Counted from the first letter of the stretch, positions 42,627-56,389 are shown. The stretch: DNA of 64,000 bases from Helianthus annuus (GCF_002127325.2 NC_035436.2:17308205-17372204), one strand, 5' to 3'. Numbers and translations are program-made. Notes: generated by a model not told the origin, from the letters alone.

Positions 42627-42690
42627 TAAATGAATGTTGCTGATTACATTACATATACTATTAAAGATCAAACACTTCTATAGTGGTTTA

Positions 42691-42794
42691 TGTCGCAACC
42701 CCCGTCCCCCCCCCCCTCGTTACAAACCCGGGAACGGGCGGCCGCGGCCAGTTTCGGTGGTATCTTGTTTTTGTCTAATTTGGCAGCGAAATTT
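42691..42794 (-). repeat. 3' LTR of element E, left fragment
   Basis: It starts TGTCGCAACC and matches 60215-60315. It is cut by the LARD at its AATTT target site (42790-42794). Confidence 0.9.
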
Positions 42795-45700
42795 TGTTAC
42801 GCCCTAACACGTTTTACCTTAAAAATGACGCAGCGGAAAAGGGCTTTAAAATTTATTTCCTTATTAACGACATTACTTTCGCGAAGGTTCCAAATGCTAA
42901 AAATGTTAAACGTTCTATAAAAGAATTCACAACATTCATACTAAAATTTACATTTCTAGACGTTATACACTTCAATTATATGACCGATCTATCCGTGCAA
43001 TCCTTGCTCTTGACTCGATCTACGTCCGCTTCACTTTCTAAGTAGCAGAAGAAGTCCGTGTGGCACCTGTGGGCATCACATACAACTTAGTCATTAGTCA
43101 ACGACATCATCATATAACATTAATCTCATATAATTAAATATTGAATAACGTTCGACAATTTAACATTAGTTCATCCAACTATCCTTACTCATCCTCTTAT
43201 TTCAGGTAGAGCTTAAATTTCGTAAGAATCCGATATTCTCGTTCCTGCATTACATACCAACCTCAAACGCATAATTAGTAACGTTAAAACTCTACGTATT
43301 TAAATCATGCACACGTACCATCTTACATGCATACATACTCCTTTACATACATACATACCTTTCTTACATCTTTACATACATGCATACGCTCATACATATC
43401 TTTAGACATACATACCCACACATCTACATACGTACATATCTTCCTACATCTTTACATACAATATTTACAAGGGTCTTAGACTTAGGTTTAAAGTCCATAA
43501 ACATCTAAGGAACCGTAAAAAAAATCATGTTTGGAAAGTCCATCGTAGTCCACGGATAACAAACCGAAGCCTACGACACATAAATCAACTTAAATAACAA
43601 GAATTTAGCTTTTAAGACTTTGGGAGGCCGTCGCCGACGCCCCTAGGGCCGTCGGCGACGGGCCTTGCATTTACCCGTAGCCCAAAAACCCGTAGACAGG
43701 TAATTAACCCGTCAGCACAAAAACTGATTTTCCCTTGCCCGTCGGCGACGGCCCCCTACCCGTCGGCGACGCCCTCTAGTTTTTGTTGTTTTCTGCAGAT
43801 TCGTTTCGCCGTCCGAACGCACTAAAACGCGCGTAACTTTTGAACCGTTTACCCGTTTGACCTCCTGTTTCTTCCTACATGCTTGTAAATTCACATTCTA
43901 TCATATGAACTTAAAATCTTACCCCCGGATTAAGGAAATTCTTATCTTACATGCATTCGACATATTATCATTTTCTAATGATTCGACCCGTTCGTGCATT
44001 TATCAACATAATCTATTTCTTTGACCTCAATCTCATATGAACTTTAATAATTTCATTGGCGCTTATCATAAAAGATTAAGTTCTCGGACGTCTTGCATCC
44101 TTTTAACCCATTTTCACTGAAAAGCTTATTTTTGACCCGTTATGGGTATTTGCGCTTTAAGTGGACTATGACATACAAAACCCTATACTTCGCTTTCATA
44201 CTTGACCGAAACATTACTCTAATCAATTAGCTTGTTTCCAATAGATATTTAAGGTTGTTTACCCGATATACCTATCAAGGGCGTTTTTGTCAACATTGCT
44301 CCATCCTTTACAACCAAGGACTTCCTTGCATATTTAACCAATCCTACCACTTAACTACAACTCTAACGCACATACCTTGCTCGGATCAAAGCTAAGATCC
44401 GTTTAATACTTCGTCAATTTCATACAACTCATTCCTATTTGACCTCAATTATCATACTTAATTAAGTTGCAAATAACTTTACATAAACAACTAAAAGTGA
44501 TTGCGGAAATCACTTACCTCGTGCATCCGTATTCATATTTGTTTCTTCGCCACTTCTTGACCCGTTAGCCTTCCGTGCTTGATTCCGTCTCGACATGATT
44601 CCTATACTTCCATGTCATCGAAATCACATTCTTATTAGCATACATAATTGTACATGTTAATGATCATATCGATCGCATAATTCCTATTTGACTTTCATTA
44701 GTTACTTCTAGCAAGCATAATACATGTGACCAAATTCATATCATTTCAAACTCATGTAAACCATCATGTCATTGCATTAAACACACATTCGTCAAACACG
44801 CTCCATATAACCTACCTTAATCTTACAATTATGAAAACTCGTCTAACCATCCTTCTTATACACGGTTGACTTTTAGAAGTCAACGGTTCATTTAGTTTAA
44901 CTTTCGACTTATTATCATACGATTGGGGTGCGTACCATCTTTTAAGCATAACGTACAACTAATTCATGCACAATCTTCTAAATTCATACATAGTTCATCA
45001 AATCCTTCTACTAATCAACATGTGGTATTTAAAATTAAACATCATACATATTATCATCACATTTTGTTCACTTCATCTAACAATAATTCACCATTTCTTA
45101 TCCAATTTCTTTAAACACTCACACACATGTATGATTCCAAACATTGTTAACATAAGTAAATCATCAATTTACATTACATCATCTAAAACCCACTTCATAA
45201 CTACTTATTAATCACTTACAAGTGATCTAATCTTAAGTTCTTCATAATTTCATCATACTTTTGATATGTGTACTACCTTGTAAGCATAGTGTACAACTAG
45301 TTCATGCATATCCTTCTAATCTCATACATAATTCATCAATTTCTTCCTTCTAATCAACATGAATCATACATGCATAAACATCAAACATACTAGTATCACA
45401 TTTCTTTCAATTCCTCTCCTAAGAATCCATCTTACAAATCAAAATACATCAATTTTAAGCAAGAATTTAAACATAGATGATTTACCCATGTCATCATCTT
45501 CACCATAACAAACGGGTTTCACCCTTAAACATCAAATTAACCTAAACCATGCATAATCCATGTTCCAAATGATGAATCTAACACATACTCATGCTCAATT
45601 TCACACAAATTTGCGATTTACAACATAACCCACTTCGTGCATAATCACCAATCTAACTTTTAAGACATACCTTGCGATCCCCTTGTGAAGGTGATCATTA

Positions 45701-46027
45701 ATCTATGCTCGGTTATGAGTTAAAGCTTCATCTTGCCTTTCAATTTGAAGATTTTGAAGAAACTAGGGTTTTGACCCTCTTTTCCCTTCCTGATCATCGA
45801 CACACACACGCACACTATGTGTGTGTGGTGTTTTAATTTTGTTTTATAAAATTAAGTTTCCCACTTAACGTTTTTGGTCCCTCTAGTATACATTCCATCA
45901 TAATTGTTACAAGTTTCATCCCTTAGCTTATCTAATAGACATTTAACTAAGTTTATTAACTTAGTTATTGTATCTCATTTTACTAACATGGTAACGAATT
46001 TAATAATTCGAATTTTGGGGTGTTACA
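42795..46027 (-). repeat. 3' LTR of the LARD
   Basis: It carries a GC-rich cluster of CGTCGGCGACG motifs (43626-43775), a TACATACATA-rich tract (43310-43450) and a GT/CA microsatellite (45800-45830). Relative to the other LTR it lacks about 55 bp after 44905. Short frames within it are conserved only because the LTRs are young. Confidence 0.92.
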
Positions 46028-48428
46028 AGTCTACCCCCCTTAAAGAAGGTTTCGTCCCTGAAACCTTTCTCGTTCTTACTCTTACCCTTCTATTGTACTC
46101 ATTCAATGGGCACATTACAACATAAGTCATTCAGGGTCTTTGCAAAAATCTTAATCATGAATAATTATGATCGTACGCATTGTCCTTATCTTCTTAAATT
46201 AGTAATTTACTTTCATAATCACACGAGGTCAGGGTCTGGTCCAGAGCTCTTATTAGTGTCTTTTACTTTATATTGCTAGTTTATAGTACATACTATAACT
46301 AGCATTTCATTCATTGAACTTATTCCAAATGTATACAATTATTACTCGTAAAGACCTAAGGTCACAACTGGTTTCTAGCTTCCTATTTAACCATATTACA
46401 TTCATACATCTACTAATCAAAATAAATCAATTTATTTCATACTACTCATACATCATATTCTATCTTTTATTTTGTTCACTATGAGCTATCCTAAACATTC
46501 CATTACTATCATTACCTCTGATTAGCTTTAAGCTCATAGGAAGGGTCGATATATTATCATACGCCTACTGCAATCATTCAAAGGCTTACTATTACAACCA
46601 GAATCAACCTTCTTACACCTACTTATCTGTACTTAACATGATGACTAAGCATTATTTCCATGCTTACTATTGTTATTTATGTCATGCGTATCTTTTCTAC
46701 AATGTCTTGTTCAATTGAACATGGCCAACAAGCCGAGCATCAAGGTTAGCATTTCTTATCAATTCTTGCCGTCTCTTATATTCTATCAGAATTTCCACAG
46801 TTACGAGCTTTCAATTTCAATACCACTAGTTCGCATAGAAGTATTATTCAATATGTAACTTTCTATTTAACATCCACAAGTTAAACCAGTTAATAACCTC
46901 GCTAATTTGGCACGAGCCAACGTTTAACAACCCAAGTTGACTTGCTCCTTCACGATCCCGTATCTTAACAGGGTTGATCTTGTCCATCTGGTAACATGAG
47001 CTTCCATTCTTGAGCATACTTTCACCGTCCTAGGTAGCTTTATTGCATCATGATTACTGCCAATCTCATTATAAAATTTGGGATTTACACATTTCATTCG
47101 ATCTCATTCAGACATGTTGTTTATCACATCACCTCATTTATATATCAATACATTCTCAATTCCTTCTTAAGACATTAGTGTGTTAGACCTATTCATAACG
47201 GGTCAATACATGGCCATTACTTAATATATCATTCTTATTATTTATATACATACGTATCGAAGTACATGTTTGTACTCCTTTTCAATTTAGACATGCTTAC
47301 GATCTCATCGCTTCACTGTTCCAGTGTTTCCTCGCAAACACTTGCCTTCCCGTTTTAAAAGTTAGTCATAATACTTATTTCGCTTACAATACTTAACATT
47401 TTAGTTCCATTTGCTCATATACTTTCATTTCCTTTACACATTCGATTACCCAATTAAAGGGGAAATGGCATATACTCTCATAATGAGATTCAAGCATACC
47501 GCATACGACCCGGTCACATCGGGTTAATTGCTTTCAACATAAATCTTTCGTTCTATCCGTATAACGGATTGAACTTCATACATTCGTTATTGCATTCACG
47601 ACCACCCGTTCTAAACGGATGGTACCTTATCCTTACTCGACTTGTTCGACTTGAACCGGTCGACTTGCATGGCTTATTATAGCATTCGCTATCATAACCA
47701 AATCCGCAAGGGATTTGCATCATTTGTATCTTTCATTCCTTGAATCCGTCTCGCGGACTCAAGCATTGCATTCGCATATTTCATTCCTTGAATCCGTCTC
47801 GCGGATTCAAACATTGCATTCACATCTTTCATTCCTACAAGGTACTCTCAATCCCCCGAGAGTCCTACTACCCATTTCACCCACACACCTAGCTGCTACC
47901 AAACTCTATCGGACATACCTGTAATAATTATCACGGTCTCACGAACGTCATACGTTTCTTGTGTACTGGCCAGGTACACATTCCACGTACTAGTTTCGTG
48001 CCTTCGCGTAATTGCCACCTTATGTCCGAAGAATTTAGTTTCGGCTCGTCTAACCTTTTCAAAACTTATTTATCATGTCATTATATTTTGCTAAAAATTT
48101 TCTTTCACTTGCTTAATTATACCATTTCATATGCCCACACGTTAGGTTTACATACCTGGGGTCAATTCGCCTTATTACTTGCCTTGATGTCGGTCCTAGA
48201 CCGCATCCACGGATCATCCCTTCCAAACAATTGCGCTTACCCTTCACATAACATACTATTAATTTCCTTCAATTACATAATCTAATACATACTTACATTT
48301 GCTTTTGCCTTTAGGCCTTGATCGAGTCTTGGATTGCACGGGTTCTGGTCACAAGAGCACACCGGTTTGAGTTCAAGTATTTACCTCCTTCTACTTGATT
48401 CTCTCAAACCAGGGCTCTGATACCAACT
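46028..48428 (-). other. LARD internal region, noncoding
   Basis: No gag or pol is seen on either strand. A cluster of short perfect hairpins occupies about 47476-47863, and a 48-bp tandem duplication (CATTCCTTGAATCCGTCTCG) lies at about 47733-47830. Confidence 0.85.
48414..48425 (-). other. tRNA-Met-type primer-binding site of the LARD
   Basis: TGGTATCAGAGC on the minus strand, three bases from the 5' LTR, is the standard plant initiator-Met PBS. Confidence 0.92.
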
Positions 48429-51400
48429 TGTTACGCCCTAACACGTTTTACCTTAAAAATGACGCAGCGGAAAAGGGCTTTAAAATTTATTTCCTTATTA
48501 ACGACATTACTTTCGCGAAGGTTCCAAATGTTAAAAATGTTAAACGTTCTATAAAAGAATTCACAACATTCATACTAAAATTTACATTTCTAGACGTTAT
48601 ACACTTCAATTATATGACCGATCTATCCGTGCAATCCTTGCTCTTGACTCGATCTACGTCCGCTTCACTTTCTAAGTAGCAGAAGAAGTCCGTGTGGCAC
48701 CTGTGGGCATCACATACAACTTAGTCATTAGTCAACGACATCATCATATAACATTAATCTCATATAATTAAATATTGAATAACGTTCGACAATTTAACAT
48801 TAGTTCATCCAACTATCCTTACTCATCCTCTTATTTCAGGTAGAGCTTAAATTTCGTAAGAATCCGATATTCTCGTTCCTGCATTACATACCAACCTCAA
48901 ACGCATAATTAGTAACGTTAAAACTCTACGTATTTAAATCATGCACACGTACCATCTTACATGCATACATACTCCTTTACATACATACATACCTTTCTTA
49001 CATCTTTACATACATGCATACGCTCATACATATCTTTAGACATACATACCCACACATCTACATACGTACATATCTTCCTACATCTTTACATACAATATTT
49101 ACAAGGGTCTTAGACTTAGGTTTAAAGTCCATAAACATCTAAGGAACCGTAAAAAAAAATCATGTTTGGAAAGTCCATCGTAGTCCACGGATAACAAACC
49201 GAAGCCTACGACACATAAATCAACTTAAATAACAAGAATTTAGCTTTTGAGACTTGGGGAGGCCGTCGCCGACGCCCCTAGGGCCGTCGGCGACGGGCCT
49301 TGCATTTACCCGTAGCCCAAAAACCCGTAGACAGGTAATTAACCCGTCAGCACAAAAACTGATTTTCCCTTGCCCGTCGGCGACGGCCCCCTACCCGTCG
49401 GCGACGCCCTCTAGTTTTTGCTGTTTTCTGCAGATTCGTTTCGTCGTCCGAACGCACTAAAACGCGCGTAACTTTTGAACCGTTTACCCGTTTGACCTCC
49501 TGTTTCTTCCTACATGCTTGTAAATTCACATTCTATCATATGAACTTAAAATCTTACCCCCGGATTAAGGAAATTCTTATCTTACATGCATTCGACATAT
49601 TATCATTTTCTAATGATTCGACCCGTTCGTGCATTTATCAACATAATCTATTTATTTGACCTCAATCTCATATGAACTTTAATAATTTCATTGGCGCTTA
49701 TCATAAAAGATTAAGTTCTCGGACGTCTTGCATCCTTTTAACCCATTTTCACTGAAAAGCTTATTTTTGACCCGTTATGGGTATTTGCGCTTTAAGTGGA
49801 CTATGACATACAAAACCCTATACTTCGCTTTCATACTTGACCAAAACATTACTCTAATCAATTAGCTTGTTTCCAATAGACATTTAAGGTTGTTTACCCG
49901 ATATACCTATCAAGGGCGTTTTTGTCAACATTGCTCCATCCTTTACAACCAAGGACTTCCTTGCATATTTAACCAATCCTACCACTTAACTACAACTCTA
50001 ACGCACATACCTTACTCGGATCAAAGCTAAGATCCGTTTAATACTTCGTCAATTTCATACAACTCATTCCTATTTGACCTCAATTATCATACTTAATTAA
50101 GTTGCAAATAACTTTACATAAACAACTAAAAGTGATTGCGGAAATCACTTACCTCGTGCATCCGTATTCATATTTGTTTCTTCGCCACTTCTTGACCCGT
50201 TATCCTTCCGTGCTTGATTCCGTCTCGACATGATTCCTATACTTCCATGTCATCGAAATCACATTCTTATTAGCATACATAATTGTACATGTTAACGATC
50301 ATATCGATCGCATAATTCCTATTTGACTTTCATTAGTTACTTCTAGCAAGCATAATACATGTGACCAAATTCATATCATTTCAAACTCATGTAAACCATC
50401 ATGTCATTGCATTAAACACACATTCGTCAAACACGCTCCATATAACCTACCTTAATCTTACAATTATGAAAACTCGTCTAACCATCCTTCTTATACACGG
50501 TTGACTTTTAGAAGTCAACGGTTCATTTAGTTTAACTTTCGACTTATCATTATATACCCGTAACATCATAATCGACTATACGGACGACAATACATACATT
50601 TTATCATACGATTGGGGTGCGTACCATCTTTTAAGCATAACGTACAACTAATTCATGCATAATCTTCTAAATTCATACATAGTTCATCAAATCCTTCTAC
50701 TAATCAACATGTGGTATTTAAAATTAAACATCATACATATTATCATCACATTTTGTTCACTTCATCTAACAATAATTCACCATTTCTTATCCAATTTCTT
50801 TAAACACTCACACACATGTATGATTCCAAACATTGTTAACATAAGTAAATCATCAATTTACATTACATCATCTAAAACCCACTTCATAACTACTTATTAA
50901 TCACTTACAAGTGATCTAATCTTAAGTTCTTCATAATTTCATCATACTTTTGATATGTGTACTACCTTGTAAGCATAGTGTACAACTAGTTCATGCATAT
51001 CCTTCTAATCTCATACATAATTCATCAATTTCTTCCTTCTAATCAACATGAATCATACATGCATAAACATCAAACATACTAGTATCACATTTCTTTCAAT
51101 TCCTCTCCTAAGAATCCATCTTACAAATCAAAATACATCAATTTTAAGCAAGAATTTAAACATAGATGATTTACCCATGTCATCATCTTCACCATAACAA
51201 ACGGGTTTCACCCTTAAACATCAAATTAACCTAAACCATGCATAATCCATGTTCCAAATGATCAATCTAACACATACTCATGCTCAATTTCACACAAATT
51301 TGCGATTTACAACATAATCCACTTCGTGCATAATCACCAATCTAACTTTTAAGACATACCTTGCGATCCCCTTGTGAAGGTGATCATTAATCTATGCTCG

Positions 51401-51716
51401 GTTATGAGTTAAAGCTTCATCTTGCCTTTCAATTTGAAGATTTTGAAGAAACTAGGGTTTTGACCCTCTTTTCCCTTCCTGATCATCGACACACACACGC
51501 ACACTATGTGTGTGTGGTGTTTTAATTTTGTTTTATAAAATTAAGTTTCCCACTTAACGTTTTTGGTCCCTCTAGTATACATTCCATCATAATTGTTACA
51601 AGTTTCATCCCTTAGCTTATCTAATAGACATTTAACTAAGTTTATTAACTTAGTTATTGTATCTCATTTTACTAACATGGTAACGAATTTAATAATTCGA
51701 ATTTTGGGGTGTTACA
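48429..51716 (-). repeat. 5' LTR of the LARD
   Basis: It is 3288 bp, about 99.5% identical by eye to the 3' LTR outside the indel near 50545-50600. Confidence 0.92.
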
Positions 51717-51721
51717 AATTT

Positions 51722-52973
51722 ACATCAGGACCGTAGTTAAGAAATATTTTATCAGAGTAAAATACCACACTTTCATAATATTAAACACATGTGATAAAAA
51801 CCAAGTTTTCAGTACACACATTTTCATAGGGATACACCCTATTTTATTTAATAAAAACATCTATTTATTTTTAGATAACTTTATTGCCACTTTTCCAAGC
51901 CTTCAGTGTTGTCCAGCTGTCTTCTATTTGGCTTTCACATTTTGTTACCTGAAACGCGTTTTGAAAACATCTTGTCAGTGGGAAATACTGGTGAGTGAAT
52001 CCCAGTTCAATCAAGTTTTAATAAAAAACCATTGTACAGTATTGAGGGCGGTCTCGCAATTACATTTGTTTCTAAGTCATACCAATTACCACCCACGGTA
52101 CTGTCGAACCCGACTTGTGGAATGTTACCCCTCCAGTAACAAATTTTGTATACAAAACCCCAACATACCGACAATAAATGTATCCTTACAAATACTCAAT
52201 AACTGTTTAATATATAATTAATTAAGTGAGGTTTTGTAAAAACAATTTGCAAAAAGGAGATTACTCACATTGCTGTCTTAGGATTTTCAGTAAGGATTTC
52301 CTGGGAATAATCTATAAATTACACAAATGCACGCGTGTTAGTATAATAACCCATTTTAACATTAGTAATACCCTCCCCGAGACGGCATTCCAACGACTAC
52401 ATCGGGCAGAACCACGAAAGTCGTTACAGAACCCTAGATCAATCGGGTAGAGTATCTAATACGTATCCAGGGGTTATGATACTTACAACGGAGCAGAACC
52501 TCATTATTTAGGGGGGTATTATACCCGTGTATTATGCCTACTGCAAGAAAATTGAGAGAAAGAAGGATTTCTGAACGAGTTTCGACTGAAGGCCCGATGC
52601 CTTCTTATATAGGGCTGATCTTCGGGTTCTACGCGGCCCGCGTAAGAGAAGACAAGGGCCTACGCGGCTCGCGTCAAAGCTGGTTAACGCTGTAGCTGAT
52701 CCGGGTCATCGACTAGACCTGCCACGATGATGACACGTGTCATCACCGGGCTGCGCCACACCTTTGATCTCTAGGGGCCCGCGTAAGACCTTTAAGAGGT
52801 TTACGCGGCCCGCGACAAACCCAAAATATTAATTTTTAATTATTTTTACTTATATTTAGGGTATTCGGGGTCCGTTTTCACTTATGGGGTGTTTTTAGGG
52901 ACATATTGGGATATTCTAAATATTTTTAGGGTGTCAGAAAATATTCCGAGGGTGTCGGTTTAGAGTTGTTATA
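51722..52973 (-). repeat. 3' LTR of element E, right fragment
   Basis: It continues the LTR after the LARD. It contains palindromic ACGCGGCCCGCGT-type motifs (52630-52815). Its boundary reads TATAAC instead of TGTAAC on the minus strand, so the terminal TG has mutated to TA. The polypurine tract AGTGGGGAGGA lies at 52974-52984 (complement). Confidence 0.85.
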
Positions 52974-53031
52974 TCCTCCCCACTTGTTTTAGAGCTCGTC
53001 CTCGAGGTCTACTGGAATAGGTGTGGATATT

Positions 53032-56000
53032 TCATTTGCATTTCTGATTCAAGCTCCCTGCGTATTCAGGTCCTCTTTTGGAGTCCCACTTCACTTTGAC
53101 CAGAACTAATCTTTTATGCTTGAGGTTCTTGACTTTCCTGTCTTCACTCTGTAGAGGCCTCTCTATAAACTTGAGTTGTTCATTTACCTCTATATTCTTA
53201 AGCGGCACTACAAGTGATTCATTAGCTAAGCATTTATTGAGATTAGATACATGAAATACGTCATGTATTCCGGCCATTTCCTCTGGCAGTTGTAGCTAAT
53301 AAGCTACATGTCCTATTCTTCTAATAATCTCAAAAGGTCCAATATAACTGGGACTTAACTTCCCTCTTTTGATGAATCTTACCACTCCTTTCCAAGGAGA
53401 GACTTTTAACAACACCTTGTCACCTACTTGAAATTCTAACGGTTTGCGTCTGTTATCAGCATAGCTCTTTTATCGATCACGTGCTGCTTTTAGTCGTTCC
53501 TTGACTTGAATGATCTTGTCGGTTGTTTCTTGTACTATCTTAGGTCCAGATAGTTGCTTTTCCCCAATTTCTGCCCAACAGATTGGGGTTCTGCACTTTC
53601 GTCCATAAAGTGCTTCGAATGGTGCAGCATTGATACTTGTGTGATAACTGTAATTATAAGAAAATTCTATTAAAGGTAAGTGATCGTCCCAATTACCTCC
53701 GAAATCAATTACACAAGCTCTAAGCATGTCTTCCATTGTCTGAATTTTCCTTTCGCTTTGTCCGTCCGTTTGAGGATGATAAGTTGTGCTTAGATTCAGC
53801 TTGGTTCCCGTTGCTTTTTGGAAACTTGCCCACAAATGAGAGGTAAAACGGCTATCCCTATCAGACACAATTGATAAAGGTATTTCATGTAATGAAACAA
53901 TTCCATTTACATACAATTTAGCTAATTGTTCCATGCTGAAAGTTTCTTTCATTTGTAGAAAATGAGCTGACTTGGTTAGCCTATCTACAATCACCCAGAT
54001 TGTATCATTGCCTTTTCTTGTTTTGGGTAATTTGGTAAAAAAATCCATTGTTATCAATTCCCATTTCCATAACGGCATTTCTAGCTGTTGCAGCAATCCT
54101 AAAGATTTCTGGTGTTCAGCTTTGACTTGTGAACAAGTTAAACATTTAGAAACATAAGCTGCTATATCCTTCTTCATTCCTATCCACCAGAAATTTCTCC
54201 TTAGATCCTGATACATCTTATCATTTCCTGGATGCATCGTATACTTAGATTTATGGGCTTCTTCTAATATACGGTGGCGTAAGTTTCCTAATTTAGGTAT
54301 CCACATTCTCTTTTTATGGAATCTCCAAATTCCATCTGCTCCTTGTTCTACTTCCTTAATCATTCCTTTTAATTTTTCAGTATCATCCTTGATTATTAAT
54401 TCTTGTGCTTTTCTAATCTGATCGTTTAAATCTACTTGTAGATTTAATTTAAGAGAACGTATCCTTTTTGGCTTTTCATAATACCTTCGGCTTAAAGCAT
54501 CAGCCACTACATTGGCTTTCCCTGCGTGATACTGGATATTACAATCATAATCACTAAGTATTTCCATCCAGCGTCTTTGTCTCATATTTAGCTCTTTTTG
54601 CCCAAAAACATACTTTAAACTCTTATAATCAGTGAATATGGTAAACTTACTACCAAAAATGTAATGTCTCCAAATCTTAAGGGCAAAAATTATAGCTCCT
54701 AGTTCTAGATCATGGGTTGAATAATTTTCTTCATGATTCTTAAGTTGTCTAGATGCATAAGCTATAACCTTTTGTCGTTGCATCAGCACACATCCATAAC
54801 CTAACTTAGAAGCGTCACAATAGACTACAAAGTCTTCAGTTCCTTCTGGTAACGCTAGTATGGGTGCATGGGTTAATCTTTGCTTAAGAATTCTAAAGGC
54901 TTCTTCTTGTTTTGGTCCCTATTCAAACTTAATGGATTTACAGGTTAACTTGGTTAAGGGAATGGCTATCTTAGAGAAATCTCGAATAAATCTTCTATAA
55001 TAACCAGGCAATCCTAAGAAACTTCTAACCTCGGTTGGTGATTCAGGGGTTTTCCATTTGGTAATTGCCTCGATCTTTGTTGGATCCACATTAATTCCTT
55101 CATGATCGACTAAGTGTCCAAGAAATTGTACCTGTTCTAACCAAAACTCTCACTTTGAAAATTTAGCGTAAAGCTTTTCCTTTCTTAATAGACTTAAAAG
55201 TGCATGCAAATGCTTTGCATGATCCTCTTTACTCTTAGAGTAAATTAGAATATCATCTATGAAGACAATTATGAATTCATCCAAATATGGCTTACATATT
55301 CGGTTCATCATGTCCATAAATGCAGCTGGGGCATTGGTTAAACCAAATGGCATGACAGTAAATTCATAATGGCCATACCTTGTTCTGAATGCGGTTTTAA
55401 GAATGTCCTCTTCCTGTACCTGTAATTGATGATATCCTGGTCTTAAATCGATTTTAGAGAAAAATCGAGCTCCTTGAAGTTGATCGAACAGATCATCGAT
55501 TCTTGGTAATGGGTACCGACTCTTAATCGTGACCTTGTTCAATTCACGGTAGTCAATACACATACGCATTGATCTGTCCTTCTTTTTGACGAATAAAATC
55601 GGTGCTCCCCATGGCGATGAGCTTGGCTGTATGAATCCTTTCTCCAATAATTCGTCTAACTGTTTCTTCAGTTCCTGCATTTCGGCGGGTGCCAAACGGT
55701 AAGGTGCTTTGGCAATTGGTGCTATTCCGGGTAGCAGATGGATTCTGAATTTGACTTCTCTGTCTGGCGGTAGTCCTGGCAATTCTTCTGGAAAGACATC
55801 TGAAAACTGAGACACTATTGGAATGTCTTTTAATTCTTTTCCTTTAGTGTTAGTGATTATAGAAATCAAATACACTATAGATCCTTTTCTTATACAACTT
55901 GCAATTTTCATCACAGAGATGAATTTCGTGGATCTAAATGGTTAACACCTTTAATTGTGATCTTTTCACCCCTTGGTGAATTTACTTGGATTGACTTTTG

Positions 56001-56389
56001 ATCGCACAAAATATTGGCTTTATTGGCTATTAACCAATCCATTCCTAACACGACATCAAATCCTGTCAGATTCATTGGGTAAAGGTTTGCAATAAATTTT
56101 TGATTTAAAATTTTTATTCTTGCTCCCTGCAAGATTTCAGAAATCCTAACGGTTTCTCCATTTGCTGTCTCTACTAGACATTCTTGAGAAAGTTTAGTTA
56201 ATGATTGATTTAGAAGTTTGCAAAATGAAGTATTAATAAAACTTTAGTTTGCACTAGAGTCAAATAATACTTTAGCAAAAATATCATTAACTAAAAATGT
56301 ACCGGTTATTACGTCCAGAATCATATTGGCTTCATCTGCAGTCAGAACAAATGCTCTAGCATTTTTAATGTTCTTGTTGTTTGCAGCTG
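53032..56389 (-). pseudogene. pol: Protease-RT-RNase H-integrase-chromodomain of element E, multiply interrupted
   Basis: In translation order, a protease remnant (FDSSAN, about 56250-56330) is followed by RT at 55914-55150 (VDYREL-type [25 protein letters not shown]). RNase H and integrase (53470-54789) follow, with H-H-C-C at CLTCSQ and DRDSRF ... QTDGQSE. The chromodomain at 53277-53032 reads HDVFHVSNLNKCL ... VKVKWDSKRGPE. Stops replace expected Trp (near 54921, TAG), Cys (near 55149, TGA) and Gln (near 53471, TAA), and another lies near 53296. The chromodomain end is frameshifted. It is clearly dead. Tekay/Del assignment comes from the chromodomain sequence type. Confidence 0.9.

Larger units (their letters stand above)
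42795..51716 (-). mobile_element. LARD (large retrotransposon derivative), noncoding, 8.9 kb
   Basis: Two long LTRs, 42795-46027 (3233 bp) and 48429-51716 (3288 bp), flank a 2.4-kb interior with no gag or pol. Minus-strand orientation follows from the tRNA-Met-type PBS at 48414-48425 and the polypurine tract at 46028-46041. The LTRs begin TGTAACACCCC and end GGGCGTAACA. Target duplication AATTT is at 42790-42794 and 51717-51721. The empty site is preserved in the other LTR of E near 60308-60312. The LTRs differ by roughly 15-20 substitutions and one indel of about 55 bp by eye. Confidence 0.93.

Noticed and set aside
42794..43045. 83-codon frame repeated at 48395-48679
   Set aside because: It lies across the LTR terminus in antisense direction and appears twice only because LTRs are duplicated. 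No domain was recognised.
43712..43894. Arg-rich 60-codon frame found in both LARD LTRs (also 49347-49529)
   Set aside because: It overlaps the GC-rich CGTCGGCGACG block, is low complexity, and its conservation reflects only the recent LTR duplication.
47700..47830. Possible CRISPR-like or short-spacer repeat array
   Set aside because: There are only two copies of a 48-bp unit with hairpins in a plant LARD, with no regular spacers. It is a tandem duplication.
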